Shown here: in pieces, positions 1 through 12,532 of the stretch | Layout: each line of letters starts with the position of its first letter | Position numbering within the stretch: position 1 is the stretch's first letter | Origin: Mesorhizobium loti | GTDB taxonomy: Bacteria; Pseudomonadota; Alphaproteobacteria; Rhizobiales; Rhizobiaceae | DNA: 64,000 bases | Direction: 5' to 3' | Assembly: GCF_003148495.1 (NCBI RefSeq) | Contig: NZ_QGGH01000003.1 | Location: 186,001 to 250,000, forward strand | Notes under the pieces: generated by a model | The model's input: only the letters and a program-made list of their open reading frames with translations | Told to the model about the DNA's origin: nothing | The model's database searches: none | Made by a program: the position numbers and the translations under genes

Positions 1-68
1 CGCTATATGGCGGAAACGGGCGGGAATTACCAGTGCGCAGCCGCTTGGTCACGGCGAAGGCGCCGGAC

Positions 69-230
69 TTACGTGACGGCGAAGATGCCCAGCACCACCA
101 GCAGGAAGATGACCAGAACGATGCCGATTAGGATGCGCGCACCGGTGGCGGCGGCACCTGCCAGCGCCGGCATGCCGAGCAGGCTCGCCGCAGCGGCGAC
201 GATGAGGAGAATGATGATCCATTTGAGCAT
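69..230 (-). CDS. DUF1328 small membrane protein
   Basis: This 53-residue protein is almost entirely hydrophobic. It has two membrane segments, about residues 3-20 and 27-50, joined by a short Gly/Ala turn containing LAGAAATGARI. That pattern matches the DUF1328 (UPF0391) family of tiny inner-membrane proteins, whose function is unknown. I chose the internal ATG at 230 because the longer reading adds a charged, non-family N-terminus. The next gene on the same strand ends 99 bases upstream. Confidence 0.8.
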   Translation of the reverse strand: MLKWIIILLIVAAAASLLGMPALAGAAATGARILIGIVLVIFLLVVLGIFAVT

Positions 231-329
231 GGGAATGCCTCGCAAACCGACAGATTTTTCAAACCGCATAAAAACGCGGCTGCCGCGCTCGAGTTCCCGT
301 CGGTTGCGAGGCCATGTTGGCGGCGAAAA

Positions 330-896
330 CTAGCCGGCGATCTCGATATCGGTGGTGAAGGGCGCCGTCTTGTTCGAATTCTCGTCGTGCATAAGGAAGT
401 CGCAGCGGTATTTGCCGGGCGGCAAGCCGTCAAGGGAGAGGTCCAGCTTGAAGAACAGTTCGCGGTTGTGCGAGCGGGACGCGACCTGGACACGGCCGAC
501 CTTCTCGCTCGTGCCTAGCGTCTCGCCGGCTGCGGAAACCACCGTGATGTCGACGGAAAGCGCGATCATGCTGTTGCCGAGGCCGTCCGAGCCGTAGCCA
601 TAGCCAATGGGTTCCATGTACAGCACGATCTTCTCGCCGGGCTTGTAGGTGTGATTGGCGCGCTCGCTGTAGATGCCGAAACCGCTTGCGGTATCGACCT
701 GTTTGACGTTCTGGACGGCCAGCGGCATCGCTTGCCAAAAGGCTTCCTCGGCGCTGCGGAATTTGTCCAGCGCGCCGGCGCCGTCACCCGATTGCAGCAG
801 TTTTTCGGCTTCCGCGGCGCGGTCGCCGATTTCGCCTGCGAAAGCGCACGGCGTCGAGATCGCCAGCGCCATCAGAACTGCCATGATCGATTTCAT
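330..896 (-). CDS. secreted protein of unknown function
   Basis: This 188-residue protein begins with a clear Sec signal peptide (MKSIMAVLMALAISTPCAFA, likely cut before GEIG). The mature part has a short helical N-terminus rich in Ala and Glu. A beta-rich domain follows, ending in a segment with LDGLPPGKYRCDFLMHD, which resembles an immunoglobulin-like periplasmic fold. The start at 896 is chosen because AAAGGGG lies 7 bases before it; an ATG two codons earlier is possible. I do not recognise the family. It probably acts in the periplasm. Confidence 0.75.
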   Translation of the reverse strand: MKSIMAVLMALAISTPCAFAGEIGDRAAEAEKLLQSGDGAGALDKFRSAEEAFWQAMPLAVQNVKQVDTASGFGIYSERANHTYKPGEKIVLYMEPIGYGYGSDGLGNSMIALSVDITVVSAAGETLGTSEKVGRVQVASRSHNRELFFKLDLSLDGLPPGKYRCDFLMHDENSNKTAPFTTDIEIAG

Positions 897-967
897 CTGC
901 ATTCCCCTTTGCCTGTCGGGCGGACCATCTGCGAAAATGACCGGGCCGTAAATGGCCAATGCAGACG

Positions 968-1987
968 TCAGCCGCGCCCGATCTCAGGCACGGTCCAGAC
1001 CTCGCCGGGCCGCAAGGCGCGAAAGTGCTCGCGCGGGACACCTTGATCGTCGAGCGCCTCGGCCAATTTCCGCGCCGGCTCGTCGATCGGTTCGTCGGTG
1101 AGCTGGAAGGTGCCCCAGTGGCAGCCGGCGGCGAAAGCGGCGTTGCAAAGCGTCATGCCTTGCACGGCTTCCCTGGGGTTTTGGTGCTGCGGCGCCATGA
1201 ACCAGCGCGGCTCATAGGCGCCGATCGGCAGGATGGCGAAACGGAAACCGCCATGTTTCTCAGCCATCAGCCGGTAGTTGATGCCATCGTGGAAGCCGGT
1301 GTCGCCTGCGAAATAGAGCTTGCCATCAGGCGTTTCGATGACGAAGCCGGCCCACAGCGCCATGCGCCGGTCGCGGGCGCCACGCGCCGACCAGTGATGC
1401 ACCGGCTCGACATGGAGGGCGACGCCGTTACCGACCTCGACCCTGTCGCCCCAGTCATGCGCCGACAGCCGCATGCCGGGCACGGCGGCTTCGATGATGG
1501 CGTCGTTGCCGAGCGGGGCGAGCACCAGCGGGTCGTGGCTGGCCTTCAGCCGCTTCAACGTGGCGAGGTCGAGATGGTCGTAATGGTTGTGGCTGACCAG
1601 CACGAGGTCGATCGGCGGCAGGTCGGCAAAGGCGATGCCCGGCGGATTGATGCGTTTTGGCCCGGCGAAGGAAAGCGGCGACGCGCGCAGCGACCACACC
1701 GGATCGGTGAGGATGTTCAGACCGGCCGTCTGGATCAGCAAGGTGGAATGGCCGACCATCGTCACATCCAGCGCGGGGCCTTCGATCTTCGCGGTCGGTT
1801 TTGCCTGCGGAAAGGGGCTTGGATTGGTCGCCGGCCATTTCGAGCGCTTGCCATTCAACTGCCATTTCAGCAGGTCGGCGAAACGGCCAGGCGGCTGGCC
1901 GTCGGGATTGAAGAACAATGTGCCGTCGAAATGGTCGCTCGGCGGGCCGCTGTAGTAGCGATTGGCGGCTGTCTTTCTCGCGGCCAA
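968..1987 (-). CDS. metallo-beta-lactamase-fold hydrolase (UlaG/NAPE-PLD-like)
   Basis: This 339-residue protein carries the metal-binding motif HNHYDH at residues 133-138. Other metal-ligand regions follow in VHHWSARG and FAGDTGFHDG. The arrangement VGHSTLLIQTAGLNILTDP before the motif is typical of the UlaG and N-acyl-phosphatidylethanolamine phospholipase D branch of metallo-beta-lactamase-fold enzymes. The physiological substrate cannot be read from sequence. The start codon is TTG at 1987, with GGAG 8 bases before it; no ATG is available before the upstream in-frame stop. There is no signal peptide, so a cytoplasmic location is inferred. Confidence 0.85.
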   Translation of the reverse strand: MAARKTAANRYYSGPPSDHFDGTLFFNPDGQPPGRFADLLKWQLNGKRSKWPATNPSPFPQAKPTAKIEGPALDVTMVGHSTLLIQTAGLNILTDPVWSLRASPLSFAGPKRINPPGIAFADLPPIDLVLVSHNHYDHLDLATLKRLKASHDPLVLAPLGNDAIIEAAVPGMRLSAHDWGDRVEVGNGVALHVEPVHHWSARGARDRRMALWAGFVIETPDGKLYFAGDTGFHDGINYRLMAEKHGGFRFAILPIGAYEPRWFMAPQHQNPREAVQGMTLCNAAFAAGCHWGTFQLTDEPIDEPARKLAEALDDQGVPREHFRALRPGEVWTVPEIGRG

Positions 1988-2280
1988 TTTTGCGGCTCCA
2001 GCAGGGTTTCGTCACCAGACATAGGGGCTACGCCGGCTCGCGCAAGCATCTGACCGCCGAATGCCAGGGCAGCACTGTGTTGACTGGGATCGTTGACTGG
2101 GGTCCTTGGGCGACGCGTGACAAGCGGCCCATGCCATCGCGATTGCGATAAATTTGCAACAAATCTTGCCGCAAACCGTATTTTAACCATATCGGGTTGA
2201 AATTTCGCCACCTTCTCCATCTTGGTGGGGGTGAGATTGTGCGGACGGCTTCCCCCCAGCCGGATCCGACGGAGGTTGGA

Positions 2281-2820
2281 ATGACTTTTTCGAAAACCGG
2301 TCTGGTGGCCGTATCGCTGGCCGCGCTCGTTGCGAGCGGCTGTTCGACCTCACGTTTCTCGTCGATGGATGACCAGCAGCCCGCGCCGCTGGAGGCCGCG
2401 CCCGCCGGCAAGGTGACCGGCAACCAGCTGCCGCCGCCGGCATCGCCCGGCACCACTGACCCGTCGCAATTCCCGACTGCCCCGGCGAACACGCAGGTAG
2501 CCTCGCTGCCGCCGGACGGCGCGGCGCCGGCCGGCGCTTCGGACGTGACCGCCGCCAGCGTCGCCGGTGTCTGGAACGTCAGCGTTTCCGGCCAGAGCTG
2601 CAAGGTGGCGACGCCGCAGACCAAATTCGGCGCCGGCTTCCGCGCCGGGCCGCTGCATTGCCCGGCCCCGATCGACGGCATCAAGTCGTGGAACGTCGCC
2701 GGCAAGCAGCTGACGCTTTATGATGAGAGTGGCGGCGCGCTGGCGCGGCTCTATTCTTCGGGCGGCTCGAAATTCGACGGCCAGACTTCCAACGGCCAGC
2801 CGATTTCGCTTACAAGGTAG
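2281..2820 (+). CDS. omp19: Omp19-like outer-membrane lipoprotein (AprI/Inh inhibitor fold)
   Basis: This 179-residue precursor has a lipoprotein signal ending in the lipobox VASGC at about residues 14-18, then a Pro/Ala-rich linker of about 75 residues. The C-terminal domain contains VAGVWNVSVSGQSCK, ATPQTKFGAGFRAGPLHCP and LYSSGGSKFDGQT. These match my recollection of Brucella Omp19, whose AprI/Inh-type domain inhibits proteases. Two cysteines in the domain probably form a disulfide. GGAGG lies about 7 bases before the ATG at 2281. The gene stands alone. A TTAACCAT sequence at 2183-2190 may be a CtrA half-site but is weak evidence. Confidence 0.88.
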   Translation: MTFSKTGLVAVSLAALVASGCSTSRFSSMDDQQPAPLEAAPAGKVTGNQLPPPASPGTTDPSQFPTAPANTQVASLPPDGAAPAGASDVTAASVAGVWNVSVSGQSCKVATPQTKFGAGFRAGPLHCPAPIDGIKSWNVAGKQLTLYDESGGALARLYSSGGSKFDGQTSNGQPISLTR

Positions 2821-2834
2821 GCTAGTCCTTCCGA

Positions 2835-2882
2835 ATGCATGTCGCGCAGAAGTGGCCCCGGTTTCGGGACAGCGACATGCAT
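2835..2882. repeat. dispersed hairpin element, copy A
   Basis: Perfect 11-bp inverted arms (ATGCATGTCGC and its complement) enclose a 26-base core. Read on the minus strand, the core carries CCCGAAACCGGGGCCACTT, which aligns with the cores at 14615, 37981 and 45042. It starts 15 bases after the lipoprotein stop, so it lies in that gene's 3' untranslated region, just upstream of zapE. Confidence 0.8.
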
Positions 2883-2902
2883 AAAAACAAATGACGTGAC
2901 CG

Positions 2903-4102
2903 ATGCATCTGCGTGACGGCCTCCAGACCCATGCGACCGTCAGGCAGCGCTACGACCATCTGGTGGAAACCGGCGCGATCGAACGCGATCCGGCGCAGGA
3001 GTGGATCGCGGCTGCGCTCGATCGGCTGATCGACGAGATCTCGGCCAAGCGGCTGGCGCACAAGTCGAGCGCGCTGGGCTGGCTGTTTGCCCGCAAGCGC
3101 GAGACGCATGAGGCCGTCAAAGGCCTTTACATCCATGGCGGCGTCGGCCGCGGCAAGACCATGCTGATGGACATGTTCTTCGACTTGCTGCCGGTGCGGC
3201 GCAAGCGCCGCGTCCACTTCAACGACTTCATGGCCGATGTACAGGACCGTATCCAGAAGCACCGGCAGGCGCGCAAGAATGGCGACGTGAAGGAAGACGA
3301 TCCGATCCCGCCCGTGGCCAAGGCGCTTGCCGAGCAGGCCTGGGTGCTGTGCTTCGACGAGTTCTCGGTCACCGACATTGCCGACGCGATGATCCTGTCG
3401 CGGTTGTTTTCGGCGCTGTTTGCCAGCGGCGTGGTGCTGGTCGCCACCTCGAACGTAGCGCCGGAAGATCTCTATCGCGACGGGCTGAACCGCCAGCTTT
3501 TCCTGCCGTTCATCGGCACTCTGGAGCGGCATGCACAGGTGTTGACGCTCGATGCCGACAAGGACTACCGACTGGAAAAGCTAGTCCGCACACCGGTCTA
3601 TGTCACGCCGGCCGATGCGGCGGCCGCCCAGGTGCTCGACGAGGCCTGGCAAGCCATGACGCGCGGGGCGCCAGAGGCGCATACGTCGCTGGCGCTCAAA
3701 GGCCGGCACGTGGTCGTGCCGCGTGCGGCGGGCGATGCGGCGCGGTTCTCCTTTGCCGATCTCTGCGAAAAGCCGCTCGGAGCCCGCGATTTCCTGGCGA
3801 TTGCCGGACGCTTTTCGACCGTCTTCATCGACCACGTCCCGGTGCTCGGCGATGGCAAGCGCAACGAGGCCAAGCGCTTCATCCTTTTGATCGACACGCT
3901 CTACGACCATCATGTGCGGCTGGTGGTGAGTGCCGAAGCGCCGCCGCAGAAGCTTTATGTGGCCAAACGCGGCGTCGAGGTCTTCGAGTTCGAGCGCACG
4001 GCATCGCGGCTGATCGAGATGCAAAGCCGCGACTGGCTGGAGGATTGGGCGGAGCGGCATAAGGCGAAGGCGGCGCCAGAAGCGCAGCAGACGCAAGCTT
4101 AG
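2903..4102 (+). CDS. zapE: AFG1/ZapE family ATPase
   Basis: This 399-residue P-loop ATPase has a Walker A motif GGVGRGKT at residues 79-86 and a Walker B region VLCFDEFSVTD near residue 150. A downstream SNVAPEDLY stretch is characteristic of the AFG1/ZapE family. ZapE associates with the Z-ring in Escherichia coli; AFG1 homologues act in membrane-protein quality control in mitochondria. Length and N-terminus fit the family. It is followed by a palindromic intergenic element and then mdh on the same strand, an arrangement common in rhizobia. Confidence 0.93.
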   Translation: MHLRDGLQTHATVRQRYDHLVETGAIERDPAQEWIAAALDRLIDEISAKRLAHKSSALGWLFARKRETHEAVKGLYIHGGVGRGKTMLMDMFFDLLPVRRKRRVHFNDFMADVQDRIQKHRQARKNGDVKEDDPIPPVAKALAEQAWVLCFDEFSVTDIADAMILSRLFSALFASGVVLVATSNVAPEDLYRDGLNRQLFLPFIGTLERHAQVLTLDADKDYRLEKLVRTPVYVTPADAAAAQVLDEAWQAMTRGAPEAHTSLALKGRHVVVPRAAGDAARFSFADLCEKPLGARDFLAIAGRFSTVFIDHVPVLGDGKRNEAKRFILLIDTLYDHHVRLVVSAEAPPQKLYVAKRGVEVFEFERTASRLIEMQSRDWLEDWAERHKAKAAPEAQQTQA

Positions 4103-4164
4103 GCTCAGAGACGTAGGTTCCCCTCTTGCATCGTTGACGGTTGGCAAAACTGGCGCGACGATCG

Positions 4165-4303
4165 ATCTCCCCCCTCGAGGGGGAGATGGCCGGCAGGCCA
4201 GAGGAGGTTGGTTCGACCGGGCGCGGCACAGATGGCGCCAGCGCTTCACGCGCGGCGACCCCCTCTGTCGCCTTTGGCGACATCTCCCTCTCAAGGGGGA
4301 GAT
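4165..4303. repeat. RIME-like intergenic palindromic element
   Basis: Two near-identical small palindromes of the form ATCTCCC...GGGGGAGAT lie at 4165-4187 and 4282-4303, separated by about 95 bases. Each can form a hairpin, and the two ends can pair with each other. This resembles the rhizobial intergenic mosaic elements found between genes. It lies downstream of zapE and may serve as its terminator or mRNA 3' end. Confidence 0.75.
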
Positions 4304-5568
<1,265 letters not shown>

Positions 5569-5584
5569 ACCGGAGCAAATCCAG

Positions 5585-6778
<1,194 letters not shown>

Positions 6779-6782
6779 TCTG

Positions 6783-7154
6783 GTGCCTCCGCACAAGATA
6801 AACCTGGTCGAGGCGGCGGATCAAAAGATCAAGAAGGTCTTCGATCCGCACATTGCCGGCGACGTCAACGAGTCTCAGGTCAAGATCGCCAAATTCGGCG
6901 ACGTCTTCGACTGGCACGCGCATGACAATGAGGACGAAGCCTTCCTCGTGCTGCGCGGCCGTATCGCCATCGATTTTCGCGACGGCACGGTGGAGCTCTC
7001 CAGCGGCGAGTTCATCGTCGTGCCGCGCGCCGTCGAGCATCGCCCGCGCTCGCTCAGCGAAGAACCTGTCGTGCTGATGTTCGAGCCGGCGACGACGCTC
7101 AACACCGGCAACGCCAAGAGCGACCTCACGGTCGCCGATCTGAAGCGGCTCTGA
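6783..7154 (+). CDS. cupin-domain protein between sucC and sucD
   Basis: This 123-residue single-domain cupin has the two conserved cupin boxes. Box 1 includes [18 protein letters not shown], with His and Glu metal-ligand candidates. Box 2 includes [16 protein letters not shown]. The family holds a metal in a small beta-barrel, and functions range from isomerases to sensors; no substrate can be assigned. The start is GTG, 4 bases after the sucC stop, so translation is probably coupled. Its place inside the sucCD pair suggests a role tied to succinyl-CoA metabolism, but that is inference. Confidence 0.85.
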   Translation: MPPHKINLVEAADQKIKKVFDPHIAGDVNESQVKIAKFGDVFDWHAHDNEDEAFLVLRGRIAIDFRDGTVELSSGEFIVVPRAVEHRPRSLSEEPVVLMFEPATTLNTGNAKSDLTVADLKRL

Positions 7155-7204
7155 CCGTGACCGCGCAGCCTTCCTCGATCAACAGTTTTTAGAAAAGGGC
7201 TCCC

Positions 7205-8107
7205 ATGTCCATCCTCGTCGACAAGAACACCAAGGTGCTGGTGCAGGGCCTGACCGGCAAGACCGGCACATTCCATACCGAGCAGGCGCTGGCCTATCAC
7301 GGCACGAAAATGGTCGGCGGCATCCATCCCAAGAAGGGTGGCGAGACCTGGACCGGCTCGAAAGGCGAGAGCCTGCCGATCTTTGCCACCGTCGCCGAGG
7401 GCAAGGAAAAGACCGGCGCCAACGCGTCCGTCGTCTATGTGCCGCCGGCGGGTGCCGCCGAAGCGATCCTCGAAGCAATCGAGGCCGAGATCCCGCTGAT
7501 CATCTGCATCACCGAAGGCATACCGGTGATGGACATGATCAAGGTCAAGGCCAGGCTCGATCGCTCGACCTCGCGGCTGATCGGGCCGAACTGCCCGGGC
7601 GTGCTGACGCCCAACGAATGCAAGATCGGCATCATGCCCGGAAACATCTTCCGCAAGGGTTCGGTCGGCGTTGTTTCACGCTCGGGAACACTTACCTATG
7701 AGGCAGTGTTCCAGACCACCAATGTCGGCCTCGGCCAGACCACCGCCGTCGGCATTGGCGGCGACCCCGTCAAGGGCACCGAGTTCATCGACGTGCTCGA
7801 GATGTTCCTCGCCGACGACGAAACCAAGTCGATCATCATGATCGGCGAGATCGGCGGTTCGGCCGAGGAAGACGCCGCGCAGTTCCTCAAGGACGAAGCC
7901 AAGCGTGGCCGCAAGAAGCCGATGGCCGGCTTCATCGCCGGGCGCACGGCGCCGGCCGGCCGCACCATGGGTCATGCGGGCGCGGTCATCTCCGGCGGCA
8001 AGGGCGGCGCCGAGGACAAGATCGCTGCGATGGAATCGGCCGGCATCAAGGTATCGCCCTCACCGGCAAGGCTGGGCACGACCTTGGTCGAGGCGATCAA
8101 GGGTTAA
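7205..8107 (+). CDS. sucD: succinyl-CoA synthetase alpha subunit
   Basis: This 300-residue subunit binds CoA and carries the phosphorylated active-site histidine, in [20 protein letters not shown] near the C-terminus. The N-terminal [18 protein letters not shown] forms the CoA-binding Rossmann part. It pairs with SucC. AAAAGGG lies just before the ATG. Its stop codon TAA overlaps the first base of an inverted-repeat element at 8107-8201. Confidence 0.97.
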   Translation: MSILVDKNTKVLVQGLTGKTGTFHTEQALAYHGTKMVGGIHPKKGGETWTGSKGESLPIFATVAEGKEKTGANASVVYVPPAGAAEAILEAIEAEIPLIICITEGIPVMDMIKVKARLDRSTSRLIGPNCPGVLTPNECKIGIMPGNIFRKGSVGVVSRSGTLTYEAVFQTTNVGLGQTTAVGIGGDPVKGTEFIDVLEMFLADDETKSIIMIGEIGGSAEEDAAQFLKDEAKRGRKKPMAGFIAGRTAPAGRTMGHAGAVISGGKGGAEDKIAAMESAGIKVSPSPARLGTTLVEAIKG

Positions 8108-8201
8108 GGCAGTAAGGGAGTAGGGCAGTATGGTAGTAGGGGAATAGGAAGAACGGGACGAGCGCGGCTGCTTTCCCTACTGCCTTACTCCCCTACTGCC
8201 T
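8107..8201. repeat. octamer-type hairpin element, copy 1
   Basis: A 24-base arm at 8107-8130 (beginning AGGCAGTAAGGGAG) pairs with 8178-8201, with only two mismatches. The arm contains one GTAGGGCA unit, expanded into tandem arrays at the two related elements near 54425 and 55819. It begins on the last base of the sucD stop codon. It separates sucD from sucA and could end or process the sucC-sucD message. Confidence 0.8.
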
Positions 8202-8247
8202 ACTCTCCTCCAAAAACAGGAGACGGAGCCAGGCTCCGCGGACAAAA

Positions 8248-11235
8248 ATGGCAAGACAAGATCAGGCCAACGACCAGTTTTCGCTCACCTCTTTCCTCTA
8301 TGGCGGCAATGCCGATTACATCGACGCGCTCTACGCCGCCTATGAGGACGATCCAGCCTCGGTCAATCCCGAGTGGCAGGAGTTCTTCGCCGGGCTGAAG
8401 GACGATGCCGGCGATGTGCGCAAGAATGCCAAGGGCGCCTCATGGGCCAAGCCATCCTGGCCGCTGCAGGCCAATGGCGAGCTGGTGTCGGCGCTCGATG
8501 GCAATTGGGGCATCGTCGAGAAGCATCTGGAAAAGAAGGTCAAGGGCAAGGCGGTCACCAACGGCATCGTCCTCTCCGACGCCGACGTGCACCAGGCGAC
8601 GCGCGATTCGGTGCGCGCGATCATGATGATCCGTGCCTATCGCATGCGCGGCCATCTGCACGCCAATCTCGACCCGCTCGGCATCGCCAAGCCGCTCGAG
8701 GACTACAACGAGCTGTCGCCGGAAAATTACGGCTTCACCGAAGTCGATTACGACCGGCCGATCTTCCTCGACAATGTCCTCGGGCTCGAATTCGGCAGTA
8801 TCCGGCAGATGCTGGAAATCCTGACGCGCACCTATTGCTCGACGCTCGGCGTCGAGTTCATGCATATTTCCGATCCCGAGGAAAAGGCCTGGATCCAGGC
8901 GCGCATCGAGGGCGCTGACAAGGAGATCACCTTCACCGCCACCGGCAAGAAGGCGATCCTGCAGAAGCTGGTCGAGGCCGAAGGCTTCGAACAGTTCATC
9001 GACGTCAAGTACAAGGGCACCAAGCGTTTCGGCCTCGACGGCAGTGAAGCGCTGATCCCGGCGCTGGAGCAGATCGTCAAGCGCGGCGGCCAGCTCGGCA
9101 TGAAGGAGATCGTGCTCGGCATGGCGCATCGCGGCCGGCTGAACGTGCTCTCCCAGGTGATGGCCAAGCCGCACCGCGCCATCTTCCATGAGTTCAAGGG
9201 CGGCTCGGCCGCCCCGGACGAGGTCGAAGGCTCGGGCGACGTCAAGTACCATCTCGGCGCCTCGTCGGACCGCGAGTTCGACGGCAACAAGGTGCATCTG
9301 TCGCTGACCGCCAACCCCTCGCATCTGGAAATCGTCGATCCGGTGGTGATGGGCAAGGCGCGCGCCAAGCAGGATTATCTGTTCGGCCGCAGCCGCGAGG
9401 AAATCGTGCCGCTGGAAGAGCGCGCCAAGGTGCTGCCACTCTTGCTGCACGGCGATGCCGCCTTTGCCGGCCAGGGCGTGATTGCCGAAATCCTCGGCCT
9501 GTCCGGCCTGCGCGGCCACCGCGTCGCCGGCACGCTGCATTTCATCATCAACAACCAGATCGGTTTCACCACCAATCCGCGCTTCTCGCGCTCGTCGCCC
9601 TATCCGTCCGACGTCGCCAAGATGATCGAAGCGCCGATCTTCCACGTCAATGGCGACGACCCGGAAGCCGTGGTGCACGCCACCAAGGTGGCGATCGAAT
9701 TCCGCATGAAGTTCCACAAACCTGTTGTGGTCGACATGTTCTGCTACCGCCGCTTCGGCCACAATGAGGGCGACGAACCGGCCTTCACCCAGCCGATCAT
9801 GTATCGCAACATCCGCACCCACAAGACGGCGGTGCAGATCTATGCCGACCGCCTGATTGCCGAGGGCCACATCACCCAGGCCGAGTTCGACCAGATGAAG
9901 GCCGACTGGCGCGCGCATCTGGAATCCGAATGGGAAGTCGGCCAGCACTACAAGCCCAACAAGGCCGACTGGCTCGACGGCGCTTGGTCGGGCCTGCGCA
10001 CGGCCGACAACCAGGACGAACAGCGGCGAGGCAAGACCGCCGTGCCGGTCAAGACGCTGAAGGAAATCGGCAAGAAGCTGACCGAGGTGCCGAAGGATTT
10101 CGAGGCGCACAAGACGATCATCCGCTTCCTCGAGAACCGCCGCCAGGCGATCGAGTCGGGCGAAGGCATCGACTGGTCGACGGCCGAGGCGCTGGCCTTC
10201 GGTGCCATCCTGCTCGACGGCAATCCGATCCGCCTTTCGGGGCAGGATTCCGAACGCGGCACCTTCTCGCAGCGCCATTCCGTGCTTTACGACCAGCGCG
10301 ACGAGACCCGCTACATCCCGCTCAACAATCTGTCTGCCGCTCAAGCGGGCTACGAAGTCATCAACTCGATGCTGTCGGAAGAGGCGGTGCTCGGTTTCGA
10401 ATATGGCTACAGTCTTGCCGAGCCGAAGGCGCTGACGTTGTGGGAAGCGCAGTTCGGCGACTTCGCTAACGGCGCCCAAGTGGTGTTCGACCAATTCATC
10501 TCGTCGGGCGAGCGCAAGTGGCTCAGAATGTCGGGCCTCGTTTGTCTCTTGCCGCATGGCTATGAAGGCCAGGGTCCGGAACATTCCTCGGCCCGGCTCG
10601 AACGCTTCCTGCAGCTTTGCGCCGAAGACAACATGCAAGTGGCCAACTGCACGACGCCGGCCAACTACTTCCACATCCTGCGCCGGCAGCTGAAGCGCGA
10701 CTTCCGCAAGCCGCTGATCCTGATGACGCCGAAGTCGCTGCTGCGCCACAAGCGGGCGGTGTCGACGCTGCCGGAAATTTCGGGCGAAAGCTCGTTCCAC
10801 CGGCTGCTTTGGGATGACGCCCAGCTGCTCCCCAACCAGGCGATCAAGCTTACCAAGGATTCCAAGATCCGCCGCGTCGTGCTGTGTTCGGGCAAGGTCT
10901 ATTACGACCTCTACGAGGAGCGCGAGAAGCGCGGCATCAACGATATCTATCTGCTGCGCGTCGAACAGCTCTATCCGTTCCCGGCCAAGGCGCTGATCAC
11001 CGAACTGTCGCGTTTCCGCAATGCCGAGATGGTGTGGTGCCAGGAGGAGCCCAAGAACATGGGCGCCTGGTCGTTCATCGACCCGTATCTGGAATGGGTG
11101 CTGGCGCATATCGACGCCAAGCATCAGCGGGTGCGCTACACCGGCCGTCCGGCTGCCGCCTCGCCGGCGACCGGACTGATGTCGAAGCATCTCGCCCAGC
11201 TCGCCGCCTTGCTCGAAGACGCGCTCGGCGAATAA
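8248..11235 (+). CDS. sucA: 2-oxoglutarate dehydrogenase E1
   Basis: This 995-residue thiamine-diphosphate enzyme decarboxylates 2-oxoglutarate and passes the succinyl group to the lipoyl arm of SucB. The short N-terminal SucB-binding region with YADPA-type sequence ([19 protein letters not shown]) is present. So are [27 protein letters not shown] (cofactor-binding region) and the C-terminal [20 protein letters not shown]. The length is that of rhizobial SucA. It precedes sucB by 28 bases. The 140-base gap from sucD holds the hairpin element, so it may have its own promoter. Confidence 0.97.
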   Translation: MARQDQANDQFSLTSFLYGGNADYIDALYAAYEDDPASVNPEWQEFFAGLKDDAGDVRKNAKGASWAKPSWPLQANGELVSALDGNWGIVEKHLEKKVKGKAVTNGIVLSDADVHQATRDSVRAIMMIRAYRMRGHLHANLDPLGIAKPLEDYNELSPENYGFTEVDYDRPIFLDNVLGLEFGSIRQMLEILTRTYCSTLGVEFMHISDPEEKAWIQARIEGADKEITFTATGKKAILQKLVEAEGFEQFIDVKYKGTKRFGLDGSEALIPALEQIVKRGGQLGMKEIVLGMAHRGRLNVLSQVMAKPHRAIFHEFKGGSAAPDEVEGSGDVKYHLGASSDREFDGNKVHLSLTANPSHLEIVDPVVMGKARAKQDYLFGRSREEIVPLEERAKVLPLLLHGDAAFAGQGVIAEILGLSGLRGHRVAGTLHFIINNQIGFTTNPRFSRSSPYPSDVAKMIEAPIFHVNGDDPEAVVHATKVAIEFRMKFHKPVVVDMFCYRRFGHNEGDEPAFTQPIMYRNIRTHKTAVQIYADRLIAEGHITQAEFDQMKADWRAHLESEWEVGQHYKPNKADWLDGAWSGLRTADNQDEQRRGKTAVPVKTLKEIGKKLTEVPKDFEAHKTIIRFLENRRQAIESGEGIDWSTAEALAFGAILLDGNPIRLSGQDSERGTFSQRHSVLYDQRDETRYIPLNNLSAAQAGYEVINSMLSEEAVLGFEYGYSLAEPKALTLWEAQFGDFANGAQVVFDQFISSGERKWLRMSGLVCLLPHGYEGQGPEHSSARLERFLQLCAEDNMQVANCTTPANYFHILRRQLKRDFRKPLILMTPKSLLRHKRAVSTLPEISGESSFHRLLWDDAQLLPNQAIKLTKDSKIRRVVLCSGKVYYDLYEEREKRGINDIYLLRVEQLYPFPAKALITELSRFRNAEMVWCQEEPKNMGAWSFIDPYLEWVLAHIDAKHQRVRYTGRPAAASPATGLMSKHLAQLAALLEDALGE

Positions 11236-11263
11236 CAGAACCGAAAGAAAACGGACAGGCACA

Positions 11264-12532
11264 ATGGCTACCGAAATCCGCGTTCCTACTCTCGGCGAAT
11301 CCGTCACCGAAGCGACCATCGGCAAATGGTTCAAGAAGGTCGGCGACGCGATCGCCGCCGACGAGCCGCTGGTCGAACTCGAGACCGACAAGGTGACGGT
11401 GGAAGTGCCCGCCGCCGCCGCCGGCATCCTTTCGGAGATCGCGGTCAAGGAAGGCGAGACGGTCGGCGTCGGCGCTTTGCTGGGATCGATTTCGGCGGGT
11501 GGCGAGGCTCCTGCTACCAAGCCGCAAGCGGTGTCGCAGGCTTCGTCGCCTGATGCGGCAGCGACCGGCAAGCAGGCCGCGGCCGAGACCGCCAAGATCG
11601 CCGGCGACGCCGGCGCGGTCGAGCCGCGCAGCATGCCGCCGGCGCCGGCCGCAGCCAAGCTGATCGCCGAAAACAATCTCTCGGTCGACCAACTCTCCGG
11701 TTCCGGCAAGCGTGGCCAGGTGCTGAAGGGTGACGTGCTCGACGCCATCTCCAAGGGCGCGCCGTCGCAGCCGGCCGAGACGCCGAAAGCCGCACCGGTT
11801 GCCGTGCGTGCGCCGTCCTCGGGCGACGACGCGTCGCGCGAGGAGCGCGTGCGCATGACCAAATTGCGCCAGACCATCGCGCGCCGCCTCAAGGAAGCGC
11901 AGTCGACCGCCGCCATGCTGACCACCTTCAACGAGGTCGACATGTCAGCGGTGATGGCGCTGCGCACCAAATACAAGGATGTGTTCGAGAAGAAGCACGG
12001 CGTGAAGCTCGGCTTCATGGGCTTCTTCACCAAGGCCGTGACCCATGCGCTGAAGGAAATCCCCTCGGTCAATGCCGAGATCGACGGCACCGACATCATC
12101 TTCAAGAACTATGCCCATATCGGCGTCGCCGTCGGCACCGAGAAGGGCCTCGTCGTGCCGGTGGTGCGCGATGCCGACCAGATGTCGATCGCCGAGATCG
12201 AGAAGGACATCGGCCGACTGGGCATCGCCGCACGTGACGGCAAACTGTCGGTGGCGGACATGCAGGGCGGCACGTTTACGATTTCCAACGGCGGCGTTTA
12301 CGGGTCGCTGATGTCGACGCCGATCCTCAACGCTCCGCAGTCGGGCATTCTCGGCATGCACAAGATCCAGGACCGGCCTGTCGTGGTCGGCGGCCAGATC
12401 GTCATCCGGCCGATGATGTATCTGGCGCTGAGCTACGATCACCGCATCGTCGACGGTAAGGAAGCCGTGACCTTCCTGGTTCGCGTCAAGGAAAGCCTGG
12501 AGGATCCGGAACGGCTGGTGCTCGATCTGTGA
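11264..12532 (+). CDS. sucB: dihydrolipoamide succinyltransferase (E2)
   Basis: This 422-residue E2 has one N-terminal lipoyl domain with lipoylated K43 in [11 protein letters not shown]. An Ala/Pro linker follows, then a peripheral-subunit-binding domain near residues 125-160 ([20 protein letters not shown]). The C-terminal catalytic domain ends in [11 protein letters not shown], with H393 and D397. It transfers succinyl to CoA in the 2-oxoglutarate dehydrogenase complex. Its stop overlaps the GTG of the next gene by 4 bases, so the DUF4241 protein is probably co-translated. Confidence 0.97.
   Translation: MATEIRVPTLGESVTEATIGKWFKKVGDAIAADEPLVELETDKVTVEVPAAAAGILSEIAVKEGETVGVGALLGSISAGGEAPATKPQAVSQASSPDAAATGKQAAAETAKIAGDAGAVEPRSMPPAPAAAKLIAENNLSVDQLSGSGKRGQVLKGDVLDAISKGAPSQPAETPKAAPVAVRAPSSGDDASREERVRMTKLRQTIARRLKEAQSTAAMLTTFNEVDMSAVMALRTKYKDVFEKKHGVKLGFMGFFTKAVTHALKEIPSVNAEIDGTDIIFKNYAHIGVAVGTEKGLVVPVVRDADQMSIAEIEKDIGRLGIAARDGKLSVADMQGGTFTISNGGVYGSLMSTPILNAPQSGILGMHKIQDRPVVVGGQIVIRPMMYLALSYDHRIVDGKEAVTFLVRVKESLEDPERLVLDL

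Noticed and set aside
959..2053. Plus-strand 364-codon frame opposite the metallo-beta-lactamase-fold gene
   Set aside because: It mirrors a gene with a clear HxHxDH motif on the other strand and is rich in Arg, Gly and His, as is typical of antisense frames here.
8440..12105. A 1221-codon open frame on the minus strand across sucA and sucB
   Set aside because: It is exactly antisense to two certain genes, has no family sequence, and is an effect of high third-position GC. The same holds for the long minus-strand frame at 46269-48590 over ftsK.
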